Shown here one piece after another: positions 34,834-46,800 of a stretch of 64,000 nt of DNA; within the stretch, counting starts at the first letter, position 1, and the number at the start of each line of letters is the position of its first letter. Source of the stretch: Cannabis sativa (taxonomy: Eukaryota; Streptophyta; Magnoliopsida; Rosales; Cannabaceae); the NCBI RefSeq assembly GCF_029168945.1, contig NC_083604.1, positions 47,301,686 to 47,365,685 of the forward strand, given 5' to 3'. The position numbers and the translations under genes are program-made. The notes under the pieces are model-generated. The model was not told where the DNA came from, ran no database searches, and worked only from the letters and a program-made list of their open reading frames with translations.

Positions 34834-37800
34834 TTATCCCCCCGTTAATAGGATTTCGTCCCCGAAATCTAACCTGAATAGCTCTGGATGTTGAGTCCTC
34901 ATTTCTGACTCCAATTCCCAGGTGGCTTCTTCCACCTTACTGTTCTTCCAGAGCACCTTAACCAGTGCAATAGTCTTGTTGCGAAGAACTTTTTCTTTTC
35001 TATCCAAAATCTGAACAGGTTGCTCTTCATAGGATAAGTCTGGTTGTAGTTCAAGGGCTTCATAACTCAAGACATGAGTCGGGTCTGACACGTATTTCCT
35101 TAACACAGAAATGTGAAATACGTCATGAACAACTGATAAAGCTGGTGGTAAGGCTAGCCGATACGCTACCTACCCGACCTTCTCGAGTATCTGAAATGGC
35201 CCAATGAACCTAGGGCTTAACTTACCCTTCTTCCCGAAGCGCCTAATACCCTTCATTGGTGAAACTCGCAGGAAAACATGTTCCCCTGCCTGAAATGTAA
35301 CATCTCTGCGCTTCGGATCGTTGATAACTTTTACTCGCTCGCTTTGAGAAGCAAGCATCCGAACCTTGATCTTATCAATAGCTTCATTGGTCCTCTGCAC
35401 TAATTCTGGACCCAAGTACTTCCTTTCTCCTGTCTCGTCCTAATGAATAGGAGAACGACATTTTCAACCATATAACATCTCATAGGGAGCCATCCCTATT
35501 GTACTTTGGTAGCTGTTGTTGTAGGAGAATTCAATTAAAGGCAAGTACTTACTCCATGAACCCTCAAAGTCCATGACACAGGCTCACAATAGGTCTTCTA
35601 AAATCTGGATAGTTCTTTCCGACTGACCATCAGTCAGAGGGTGAAAGGCTGTACTAAACTTTAACTTGGTACCCATAGCCTTCTGAAGGCTCACCCAAAA
35701 TTTCGATGTGAACTTTGGATCCCTATCTGACACAATGGATTTAGGGGCTCCGTGGAGACGAACTATCCCCTTCACATACAATTCAGCATACTGATCTACG
35801 GAATATGTAATTTTCACTGGTAGAAAGTGAGCCGATTTTGTGAATCTGTCCACGATGACCCATACAGAATCATACATCCCTGTAGTTCTAGGTAAACCAG
35901 TTACAAAATCCATTGCGATGTCCTCCCACTTCCATTCTGGAAGGACTAAAGGTTGTAATAACCCTGCCGGCCTCTGATGTCCAGCCTTAATCTGCTGACA
36001 GGTTAAACACTTGGACACATAGTCCACCACATCTCTTTTCATCCCATACCACCAGAAGTAGGGTTTCAAATCCTGATACATCTTGGTGGTTCCCGGATGC
36101 AACGAATAAGGCGTGGTGTGAGCTTCATCCAGTATTTCTTTCTTAAGCTCACCAACATTGGGAACACAAACTCGAGCTTTATATAACAACATTCCACTGC
36201 TCGAGACTGAAAAGCCTCTAGGCCGACCAGCCACTACTTCATCCCGAACTTTAACTAGCTCGCGATCTTCCAGTTGTGCCTTTCTGATTCTCTCCAACAG
36301 ATCAGATTGGAGTGTTAAATTATGTAACTTCCCGACCACGAACTCAATTCCTGCACTAACCATATCCGAGGCTAGTTGAGGGGCTATCATAACCGTAGTA
36401 CTCACTTACCCGGGACCCTTTCTGCTTAGAGCATCGGCCACAACATTGGCTTTCCCGGGGTGATACAGTATTTCACAATCGTAGTCTTTAACTAACTCCA
36501 ACCACCTTTTCTGCCTCATATTCAAATCTTTTTGGGTGAAAAAGTATTTAAGACTCTTATGATCAGTATAAATCTCACACTTTTCACCGTAAAGATAATG
36601 TCGCCAAACCTTTAAAGCAAAAACCACAGCGGCGAGCTCTAAATCATGAGTTGGGTAACGCTGCTCATAATCCTTCAGTTGACGAGAGGCATGGGCTATG
36701 ACTCTGTCAGCTTGCATCAGAACACATCCCAGACCCTGTCTGGATGCATCACAATAAACAACAAATTTCTCTTGATCTGATGGTAAAGCTAACACCGGAG
36801 TTGTTATCAAGCGCTGCTTTAATTCCTGAAAGCTTGTTTCACACTTATCTGACCACACAAATCTCTGATTTTTCTTGGTCAATTCGGTTAGGGGCATAGA
36901 AAGTTTAGAAAATCCTTCGACGAAACGTCGATAATACCCTGCTAACCCGAGAAAACTTCGAACTTCTGTCACAGACTTGGGCCTCGGCCAATTCTTCACT
37001 GATTCTATCTTGTTTGGATCGACCATAATTCCATTTTCCCCAACAATATGACCCAGAAAGGACACCTCGGACAACCAAAATTCACACTTTTTGAACTTGG
37101 CATACAACTTGTAATCCCTAAGTCGCTGTAACACCATTCGAAGATGATGCTCGTGCTCCTCTTCTGACTGAGAGTATACAAGAATGTCGTCGATAAACAC
37201 TATAACGCAGTTATCGAGGAAATCCTTGAACACCCTATTCATGAGATCCATAAAGGCCGCAGGAGCATTAGTCAATCCGAACGACATTACCAGAAACTCA
37301 TAGTGCCCATATCTGGTTCTAAAAGCAGTCTTCGGTATGTCCTCCTCCCGAATTCTGAGTTGATGATAACCAGACCATAAATCAATCTTCGAAAACAGTG
37401 TCTTTCCCTGAAGCTGATCGAACAGATCATCGATCCTAGGCAACGGGTACTTGTTTTTAATCGTCAGCTTGTTTAGTTCCCGATAATCAATACACATTCT
37501 GAGGGAACCATCTTTCTTTTTCACAAAAAGAACCGGAGCTCCCCAGGCGATACACTGGGTCGAATAAACCCAATATCAAGCATCCCCTGAAGTTGCAACT
37601 TAAGCTCCTTGAGTTCTGCTGGAGCCATCTTATATGAAGCTTTAGAAACAGGTTCGACTCCAAGTGCCAAATCAATTACAAAGTCAATCTCTCGCTGTGG
37701 CGGCAATCCCGGCAACTCCTCGGGAAACACATCAAGAAAATCTTTCACCACCCGGACTACCTCAGGCCCAAATGTTTCAGGTCTGCTGGAGTCAAATACC

Positions 37801-38237
37801 ACCACTAGAAATCCTACACAACCATTGCATAGTAAATCCCTAGCCCTCAACGCAGAAATAACCGAGATTTGAGACCCCTGAACTGATCCAACATAAACAA
37901 ATGGATCTTCACCTTCCGGCTGAAAAGTCACCATTTTACGCCTACAATCTATACTGGCCGAATACGTGGATAAGAAATCCATTCCCAGTATCATATCAAA
38001 CTCCGTTAATTTCAATTCTATAAGGTCAATACTCAATTCCCCATCTTCGATCCTAATTGGCATAGATCTAGTGCGCCTATTAGAGATAACCAATTCCCCG
38101 CTAGGCATTAGGGTTCCAAACCCTCTTACAAGAAAATCATAAAGTCTATCCAAAAGATTAAATACTCTCGATACTACATACGAGTATATAGTCCCAAAGT
38201 CAAATAATACATTAAAATGGGAGTTGCTGATAAGAAG
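34834..38237 (-). pseudogene. Gypsy pol: protease, RT, RNase H, integrase, chromodomain
   Basis: On the minus strand, the protease box reads DFGT (38201-38190) where DSG(A/T) is usual, then GMDFLSTYSASIDC. A one-base loss near 37545 shifts frame. RT (37524-36406) has [21 protein letters not shown], the [10 protein letters not shown] active site and LGHIV. RNase H has YCDAS, TDHKSL and [14 protein letters not shown]. After an in-frame TAA (36406-36408) the integrase shows the zinc-finger H and CLTCQQ, then AMDFVTGLP, VSDRDPKF and the final E in DGQSERT (the D,D,E triad). Further in-frame stops follow (35584 and about 35465, 35441, 35173). The C-terminal 35106-34834 contains a chromodomain-like segment (WKNSKVEEATWELESEM). 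All main catalytic residues except the protease serine are present. Confidence 0.9.
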
Positions 38238-39071
38238 CTAACCTTTCACCATAGAAGGACTGGATGCAACATCAGCCTGAGTGATAACAAATGTCTGAGC
38301 AAGTACAGGCTTTACTTCCAGCTTCTGCTTATCTTTCTTTGCCTGAGGGCAATTTCTCTTAAAGTGCCCAACCATGCCACACAGGAAGCATGCTTTTCGG
38401 TTGCACTCTCCGGGATGATGTTTCTTGCATCGCGGGCACTCAGGGTAAGAATAATCCTTGCGTACACCCTTGCCTTGATTCCCTCGGAACCGCTTGTTCC
38501 GTTTTAAACCCACCACTGACGACGTAGGTTTAATCTTCTGCTCAACCATGGAGCCCCTACCACCTCTGCCATAACTAGAAATATGGCAAGCGGTATCCCA
38601 ATTTCGTGGCATAATCTCTTGAGGTCCTAAAATACATTCTTTAGGGCTCCCAGTCCAGAGAGCATTCTTCATATCTGAATCTCCCTGAAGGACTGTAGGT
38701 TCATTTATCCAAATTTTCTCATGCAATGATCCCACTTGGTTATCAGCCATACTATGCTCTGCTGGTAATACCGAATTGAGAATGCCTGGCATATGAGATA
38801 AAGATAGTACAGGAAACCTTTGTTGTTTCAACCTCTGAATCTCCTCATCGTGTCATTGAATCATAGCTTCCATTTCTGCGAATCTTTGCTCCAACTCCCA
38901 CGGAGCCTGTGACGAACGACCATCACTCCCATCAGAAGCCATCCAAAGGCTTTCACCTTGGTTGCAGGGAGAACTCAAACTCCATTCTCTCCAACCGTTA
39001 CTAGCCCTGACCACACTATCCAGACTCCCCATATTGCACCAGGTGTCCATACTATAGGACAAACCTGCCAA
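38238..39071 (-). pseudogene. Gypsy gag fragment with zinc knuckle
   Basis: One continuous minus-strand frame with an in-frame TGA at 38853-38855 and TAG at 38238-38240. The C-terminal half has a basic region (GGRGSM...RFRGNQGKG) and a CCHC knuckle CFLCGMVGHFKRNC. An N-terminal Glu-rich helix (ELEQRFAEMEAMIQ) is seen, but the usual capsid-like core (about 150-200 residues) is not, so gag is probably internally deleted and the element depends on others. Confidence 0.8.
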
Positions 39072-39307
39072 TTAGTGAGTCAGTCTGGTCAGGCAACGAC
39101 CCCATTACAAACTTTCAACCGCACTTATGGATTCTAAGGCAACGCACTTTAAAATAATTAATTAAAATCTAATATGCTTCCTAACATGCTCTCACATTCA
39201 CAATTATTTAAAATACTAAACAAGTACGGGCTTACTGAACCGTGAACCGAGCTTTCTCTGATGAAGATTGTACATGTCATAGCAAGCTTCGGTAGACAAA
39301 CCTGGCG

Positions 39308-39319
39308 GCTCTGATACCA
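39308..39319 (-). other. Gypsy primer-binding site
   Basis: Reverse complement TGGTATCAGAGC followed by CGCC, three bases from the LTR. Confidence 0.88.
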
Positions 39320-39322
39320 AAA

Positions 39323-41423
39323 TTGTAACGCCCTAATGCTAAGGCACGCTACAGTGCTTTTTCAATTATTGTGCAATCTTTGCTAATCAAAGAAATTTCT
39401 CGAAAAACGTGTCAAATTAAAACTTTTGCTTTAAATATTAAACTTTGTAATATAATATAATATTTACAAATCTCGGGATCCCGTTTTCAAACTTTGTAAA
39501 ATTTACTTTTCAAATTATACATTTCAAAATACACAAGTTCTAGGTCGCACAGCGACTTTCAAAATACAACTCCCAGATGTCCCGAGACCGAACATTCCAG
39601 GTCGCGCCGCTTGACATGTACAATCCCATCTGAGCTCGGGTTCACTCCTGTTCAGTCATAGCCTTTCCTTTACCTACACATGAAAGTAGAAACTGTGAGT
39701 CAACAGACTCAGTAAGAAATGCATATAACACATCATATAATTTCCGACCTGTAAATAGGCGCCCATACACCTATTTGTAGAGCTTAACAGATGAGTATGA
39801 ACGTTCTAACTAGGATACGACCATGTACCATGTACCACATGCACTCAGTATACCATCGTACTAGTGTAGGTAGGGTATGGACCGCACCTTGAGTACCATT
39901 AAGTGTTGTACCACAGACACCTCGTACCTTTCCATACAAGTGCTGGTAACACCATGATGTACTTCCAAACATCATACACCTTACCAATGCACTTTGTACC
40001 ACAACCGTACAAGTGTTGGTAGTGTATGAATCACAACAAATAAGCATGTATATATATTAACACATACATACATTCGAATATTCATATCACACATTATACA
40101 CAGTTCTTACCTGTTTTCCGAATTCAAGTGTGCTGGCCGACCTGAACGGAATTCACGTGCTAGATGGATGCCCTAATCACAATAATAGTAATACAGATGA
40201 GTGACTCGCTAAATCACTTTCCGGGGCTTAAAACTTGAAACTAAAAGTTTCCCTATCGATAAACCTCATGGCAATACCCTAAATATCTCAAAATTAGCCA
40301 AAACTAGGGTTCTGGAAATTCCCCCAACAGGCAGACCGGTTCCCAACCGGCATCCCGGTTCTGGGTCACCAACCGGTCGACCGGTTGGTATTGGCCTTCC
40401 AGAACCGGAATTCCGGTTCTACTGCTGGGAACCAAAAAATCATCCCCCTTAATTCAAATCAATCCCAAACCTTACCAAACTCTCCAGTATACCTATACAA
40501 TGCATAAACATCCATTTCCAACCAACAAATCACAGAACAAACCAATAATTCAAATTATGCCATTAAAGACCTAAGTTAAGGTTTTTATGCTCAAATTAAC
40601 ACAACACCTAAATCAACCAACCAAACCAGCTGATATAACTCTTAATTAACCTAAACTAAACCTAGAATTTGATCCATAAGCATTTCAAATCAAAACAGCC
40701 ACCAATACTAAAAAACACAAGCTCAAACTAAGAAGAAAACTTTAAAAACATGTTCTAAGGTTCTAGGGTTTTACCTTAGCTTCAAGAGTGCTTGATTCCC
40801 TAGTTGAATTCCAGAAAAACAAGATGAAAAGGTAGGTTCTTGCCCTGGTTGCCTCAGCCGAAGGAAAGAAAGAAAGAGAATTCAAGAGAAAATGTCATTT
40901 TCCTTATTTTCCTATTTTCTTGATTTTGTCCTTAAATGAAAAAGGAAGATTAAAAGAATTAATCTCAGCTGAATCATTTGCTAGGTGTCACTCCTTTAGG
41001 CAGCCACCTAAACCTTTACCAAATAAAATGACTAAAATGCCCTTAAAGTTATAACTTGGGTATTTCTAAAACTAGGGGTAAAATGGTCAAATCCCATAAC
41101 CCCGATCAATCCCGATAATTTATTTTCTCTAAAATATTCCCCACTATGAAATAGGGTTCTAAACTTACCCATGTGATCAATCTAGCCATCCATCGCATTT
41201 TCCGTTGTCGCCGAGCAAAAATTACAAAAATAACATATTATACATATAAACTAGATAATACCCCTAGAGTTTAATAAAATCTCCGGAATTGAGAAATTAT
41301 AACTCTAATATTTATTTCTAAATATTGGGGTCCACAATTAAATAAATTCATAAATAATAATAAAATAATATAAATTAGTGCTAATTGCCTTTACTAATCC
41401 AAATTACTAGAGCGGTCATTACA
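39323..41423 (-). repeat. Gypsy 5' LTR
   Basis: Partner of 32747-34832. It holds two perfect palindromes, 22 bp at 40368-40389 (centre GTCGAC) and 20 bp at 40401-40420 (centre GGAATTCC). Confidence 0.93.
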
Positions 41424-42226
41424 ACTTGTATCGGACTGGATTGATATTCACAGTGAAAAAGATATCGTAAACTTACTGTAATATCTTTTCTAAGTCAATA
41501 TCACTATGTTGATCTTAGATCAATGATCTCATTCATGAGATGGTTAGGTTCCAACTCAAACGTGTTCTTTGACTTGTTCATTACAACTTACCTATAAACA
41601 TAGACTTACATATTGGGAACACGGTAGTGCAATTGAGTGTGAGCGATAATCATAGATATGAAATCTATAGCTTCTATAAATACTTAGAAGTGAAACGATG
41701 GTTTCCTTATAGCTTGGCTAAGCGAGTTTAAATGGTGGAGTACTCATATTAGTAATTATATTAGTTTCTAGAAATATTATTTAGAAGTAGTTTAGTGTTT
41801 TAAGGATAAAATACATTGAAGGGTAAAACAGTGATTTTGTCCCTACTCAATGTAGACCGTTTATAGAGGATCATTGATTATTTAGATTGAAATAATGTAT
41901 AATTCATAACGTATCTATTCTTGGTGAATAGAGCATTCTATGTAATCAAGAGTGCAATTTCAAATCTATAGTCGAGTCAGGAAGAATTAATAAGATAGAT
42001 AATTTACTTGGTAAATTCTAGAACTACTTATTGGGAGCTTGATTATATAGGCTTAGGGTCCCCACACTACATGAGATAATATTGTCATGTAGACCCAATT
42101 AATTGATTTTAATTTATCAATTAAAATTCTAAGTAAGGCTATGTCTTATTTATGATGAGTTTCACTAAGGAAGGACAAATTTAAGAAGAAAAAGAGCATT
42201 CATGGTTTATTTGTTAATTAAGAGAC

Positions 42227-42663
42227 CTTGTAGGGTCTACTTTTAGTATGACAACTTTTCTCCTAAAGTATACTTAAGATTCGAAAAATAAATCACATAA
42301 GAATAATTTTCACATTTTCTCAATTAATTTTTCACAAATTTTGATACCAAGCATATCAAAATTATGCACTATCACTAGACACCAAACATGTATAAGTTAT
42401 ACTCATATTTTAGGCACCAAACATGCATAAACTTCACATGTCCCCATTCCATTATCAAATTGCTTGATGAATATTGTAACATCAACCCCATAGGTAAAAT
42501 TATAAGGTCTCTTTATAAATACACTCTCTTTTATTTTATTTCTACATGCGCATGAACAATTATCATGAATCTTTTCATGATAATCTCTAATAAATTTAAC
42601 AATTGAACTATAAACCACTTTGTTAGTTTTATTTTTTCTCTTTATTTGCCTATAAATAAACTA
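42227..42663. other. AT-rich DNA left of the LINE
   Basis: No gene is seen. CACTAGACACCAAACATGTA and TTTAGGCACCAAACATGCATA form a diverged direct repeat near 42374 and 42408. The text right of the LINE (48779 on) continues the same DNA. Confidence 0.45.
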
Positions 42664-42680
42664 CTAACTCTAGGTAGATT
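42664..42680. repeat. LINE target-site duplication (left, 17 bp)
   Basis: CTAACTCTAGGTAGATT, repeated exactly at 48762-48778. Confidence 0.93.
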
Positions 42681-42754
42681 TTTTTTTTTTTTTGAAATAC
42701 TTGTGCTTTATTAAAACAGGAAGCAATACAAAGCAAATAAAGCTACAAGCTAAA

Positions 42755-45700
42755 TGGAAGGTAAAGAACCATTCCAAACTAACTCATTATCTAATCCAAG
42801 GCCTAGCTTAGATAAATTATGAGCAAGAACATTACTTTCCCTAGGGATGTAAGAGATAGCTAGCCTTGGACTGAAAGATTACAATTTCTTAATATTAACT
42901 AATACATCATCTAACACACTATTATTCCAATTACAAGAGTTCTTAATACTTGTGAGCAAGACATCTACAGGGAGAGAAATCATCTGAGCCCATTGAATTT
43001 CCTGAAAAATAGCCTTAGCTTCAGCAACCGCAGGTGGCACCAACCCAGAAAAAGGAGCAGAAAAACCAGCTTTGACTGCATTATCAGCATCTAAAACCAC
43101 CACTCCGATACTGTGCCTCCAATTATTGGAATCAATGGCTGCATCTGTGAAAAGTTTAAGCCCTGTAGAAGAATATGACTGCACTGGATTCGAACGAGGA
43201 GCTGATTGGAAACCTGTGGCAGGATGTTGCTGAGCATCCAAAAACTTAAAGAAAAAAATAAGAGCCCAATCATACACTTCTTTTGGAGGAACCGTATACT
43301 GATTATGAACAAATTTATTCCTTTGGTTCCATAAAGACCAAATAAAACAAAACAAAATACCAATATCATGTTTGTCCAAAGTTTGAAACAGACCAAGAAA
43401 AAACTCATCAATATCCAAATTTTTATAAGTATCATAATAAGTTGCAAACCTGGAATATCGCCAAGCTTTCCTTACCCTGGAGCAATCTAGTAAAGCATGC
43501 TTAGTAGTTTCATTCTCCATCTTACAAACAGGACACAAAGGAGAATTAATCACACATTTTTTAAACAAAGAAAAAGCTACAGGGATAGCCTTAGATAACA
43601 AACGCCAGACAAAAAGTTTAACCTTGGGAGGAGCAGAAGAAGACCAAATTTTTGTCCAAAACTTTTTTGATTCAGAAAAAGAAGAAGAAGATGGGAGATC
43701 CTGATTGGAAAAAGCTAAATGATAAGCCGACTTAACAGTAAAACAACCAGAATTCTCCTTTTCCCAGATCAGCTTATCATGACCATAAAATCCAGAAACA
43801 GGAACAACAAGAATATCATGGACCATGGACTCATCAAAGTAGGACTGCAATTTACTCACATCCCAAGTGCCTGAATCAGTGAGAAAAAAAGACAAAGTGT
43901 GAGAAGAAGGAGGTGGATTAGTTGAAGTAAAGAACTTGAATCGATGATTAGGAAGCCAATGATCACCCAAAGTTTGGATCCCATATCCATTGCCCACTTT
44001 CCAAATAAGGCCAGAAGCCATCAGGTCTCTACCCCATAAAATACTTCTCCAAGAAAACGAAGGACTATGACCAGGGACAGCCTCAAGAATAGATGAACGG
44101 GGAAAATACCGAGCTTTAAGTATCCGGCTAAGCAAAGAATTAGGGTTCTGGAGTACACGCCAAGCCTGCTTAGCGAGCATAGCTTGGTTGAAATGCACAA
44201 GAGACCTAAACCCTAAACCACCCTTAAATTTAGACTGACAAAGAAACTTCCAAGATTTCCAATGGACTTTCCTAGCCTCCCCAGTAGAACCCCACCAGAA
44301 TCTAGCCATTGCAGCTTCAATTCCTTTACAAATTTTAATAGGAAGCCTAAAACAAGCCATAGCATAAGCAGGGATGGCTTGGATGACAGCCTTCAAGAGA
44401 ACCTCTTTCCCAGCCCTAGAGAAACACTTGGAAGACCAACTTCTCAAAACAGAAGCAACTTTATCAGACAGATAGGTGAAAGAGTGATAATTAGACCTAG
44501 TAAGACATTGAGGAAGACCTAAATATTTACAACCAAAAGGCCGATCCTCAAGGTTAAAAATTTGAAAAAACAAAGCACGAATATCAGGAGCAGTATTAGG
44601 AGAGAAAAGAATAGGAGACTTAGAGAAATTAATTGCCTGCCCAGAAGCCTTAGAATAGATATTAAATACATCCTGAAGAGCAAGGCTTGAATTCCTATCA
44701 GCAGTACAAAACAAAAGGCTATCATCAACAAAAAATAAATGAGAAATAGCAGGAGCATGTCTAGAGATAGCGATACCATTGAGGATATGAGCATCCTGCC
44801 TCATTCTAAGAAGAGAAGATAAGCCTTCAGTACAAAGAATAAAAAGATATGGGGACAAAGGATCTCCCTGCCTAAGACCTCTCGAAGGCTTAAGAGAACC
44901 AAAAACTTCACCATTAAGAAGAAAAGAAAGATTAGTAGTAGTAAGACAATTCATAATTAGTCTAACAAAATTGAGGGGAAAATTAAAGTGAAACATAAGG
45001 CTCTCCAAAAAATGCCATTCAACACGATCAAAGGCCTTAGCCATATCGAGTTTAAGAGCAGCCCTGCCACAATTACCATGCCTTCTATTATTAATTGCAT
45101 GAACTATTTCTTGGGCAATAAGAATATAATCAAAGATAACACGCCCAGAAACAAAGGCACTTTGAAAAGGAGAGATAATCTTATCAAGGACTACTTTAAG
45201 TCGATTCGCTAAAACTTTAGAAATAACTTTATACATAGTAGTTAAAAGGCTTATAGGTCGAAAATCTTTTAGAGAATTGGCATGCTGTTTTTTGGGAATT
45301 AAAACAATAAGAGTAGTATTAATACCAGAACACCCTTATTTAAACAATCTAAAATCGCATTAACAAAATTGGCTCCCAGAGTATTCCAATTTTTTTGATA
45401 GAAAAAAGCATTTAAACCATCCAAACCAGGAGCTTTGTCCCCAGATAGACTGAAGATCGCTTTTTTCACTTCAGAAGCTGTGAAAGGCCTGGCCAAGAAC
45501 TCAATATTAGACTCATCTAGGGGGGTCCTAAACAGTCCAAAATTTGATTTGTTGCCTCAGCATCACAACCCTCAGAACTGAAAAGATCAGTGAAAAAAGA
45601 CGAAACTATGCCAAACATAGCTTCAGGATCATTGGTACTATTGCCGAAGTCATCCTTTAAGTATTTAATAGTATTATTATTCTTCCTATGGGAAGCAAAC

Positions 45701-46800
45701 CTATGAAAAAACTTAGTATTCTTATCGCCTGCTCTAAGCCAATTAACCCTAGACCTTTGCTTCCAATAGAACTCCTCTTTATAAAGAAGAGCATCCAGCT
45801 AAGACTGAAGATTTTGAATTCTAAGGGCAGTCTCTCGACTAGAAGAAGCAGAATTTTGAAGCCTAGCTATCTCTTTTTGAGTATCCTGAATTCGGGATTG
45901 AAACATAACCTTAGTGGATTTGTTCCAAGACTTTAGAGCAGAAACACAAGCATCTTGGCAAAAGAGAAACTCACTAAAAGCATTTGCATGAGAAGAGACT
46001 CGAGAAGAATACTTCCAAGAGTCCTAGACAGTGGAGAAAAACTCAGGGCTTTGAAGCCAAATATTTTCAAATTGGAAACGCTTCCTAAAAGATTGAACTC
46101 TAGACACAACATTTTCAGCAAGAAAAACCTTAAGAGGACGATGATCCGAGCCATAAAAAGGCAAATGGTGCAAATTAGCATTAGGAAAAAGGTTCCTCCA
46201 AGATTCAGAACCCAGAGCCCAATCAAGACGTTCATGAACAGACTGATTATGCCAAGTATACTTGTCCCCCTCAAAAGAAAGGGGAGAGAGGCAATATTTA
46301 TCAAGAAAATGGGCAAACCTCTCCATATCACTGTGATTATAATAAGTGCTCCCAACTTTATCATCAAAAAACAAAAAACTATTGAAATCTCCCATAATAA
46401 ACCAGGGAAGATTGAAGGCATTAGAAAAAGTTTTTTCCAAAAGATTCCAAGTATAAACACGATTAGAAGCAACAAGGGAGCCATAATTACCAGTAAAATG
46501 GAACATTTCATTATCATTAAAACTTATATTACAATCTATATGATTACTAGAGTAAGATAAAATATTTACATAGATAGTAGCTTTCCACAAAAGAAGAAGT
46601 CCACCTCCAAAATACTTCCTAGGGACTTCAAAACCATGATCAAAACTTAAAGCTACTCTAACACGATCTACAGCCATAACAGGCAGTCTAGTTTCCATCA
46701 AAAAAACTATATCAGGGCAGTGGTCCTTGACAAGTAGGGAGAGCCTCCTGAATGCACGTGTACTCCCCAAACCACGTGCATTCCAACTTAGCACACTCAT
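42755..46800 (-). pseudogene. LINE ORF2: endonuclease, reverse transcriptase, zf-RVT, RNase H
   Basis: It starts at ATG 46800. The APE-type endonuclease (46800-46024) keeps WNARGLG, METR, GDFN and GSDHRPL. In-frame TAGs lie at 46024-46026 and 45799-45801. The linker VNWLRAGDKNTKFFH follows, then frame changes near 45530 and 45320-45340. RT (45236 on) has KLDMAKAFDRV, RQGDPLSPYLF and an active-site box FVDD (44732-44721) in place of FADD. Near 43550-43460 is the zf-RVT finger (CPVCKMENETTKHALLDC). The RNase H-like end has FTDAA and AEAKAIFQE but VLLTS where VESD is usual. A TAA at 42879-42881 stops it, although the same frame reads on ([15 protein letters not shown]) to about 42755. Confidence 0.9.

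Larger units (their letters stand above)
32747..41423 (-). mobile_element. Ty3/gypsy chromovirus (Tekay/Del-like), recently inserted
   Basis: 8677 bp with LTRs of 2086 and 2101 bp (TGTAAC...ATTACA), perfect 5-bp duplication, PBS TGGTATCAGAGC (minus strand, 39308-39319) and a G-rich purine tract next to the other LTR (34833-34845). Domain order on the minus strand is gag, protease, RT, RNase H, integrase, chromodomain. Outside one CCGG-rich block I count only about a dozen substitutions between the LTRs, so it is young. Even so the coding region has several stops and a frameshift. The 4.49-kb interior and small gag suggest a deletion in gag. Tekay/Del placement rests on the chromodomain and long LTRs. 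Confidence 0.93.
32398..42226 (+). mobile_element. Partial LTR of a LARD-related copia family, split by the gypsy element
   Basis: 32398-32746 starts TGTTGGGTTTTTGTGCCTAA like the LARD-2 LTR and stays alignable. After the gypsy insertion it continues at 41424 (GTATCGGACTGG, GGGAACACGGTAGTGCAATTG, ATTGATTTTAATTTATCAATT) to about 42226. Together these cover about the first 1150 bp of an LTR that is about 1860 bp in LARD-2. The rest, any PBS and any partner LTR are missing, so this is an old truncated copy of a sister family. Confidence 0.7.

Noticed and set aside
45955..46560. 201-codon plus-strand frame opposite the LINE endonuclease
   Set aside because: It is the antisense shadow of ORF2, lysine/arginine-rich without domain.
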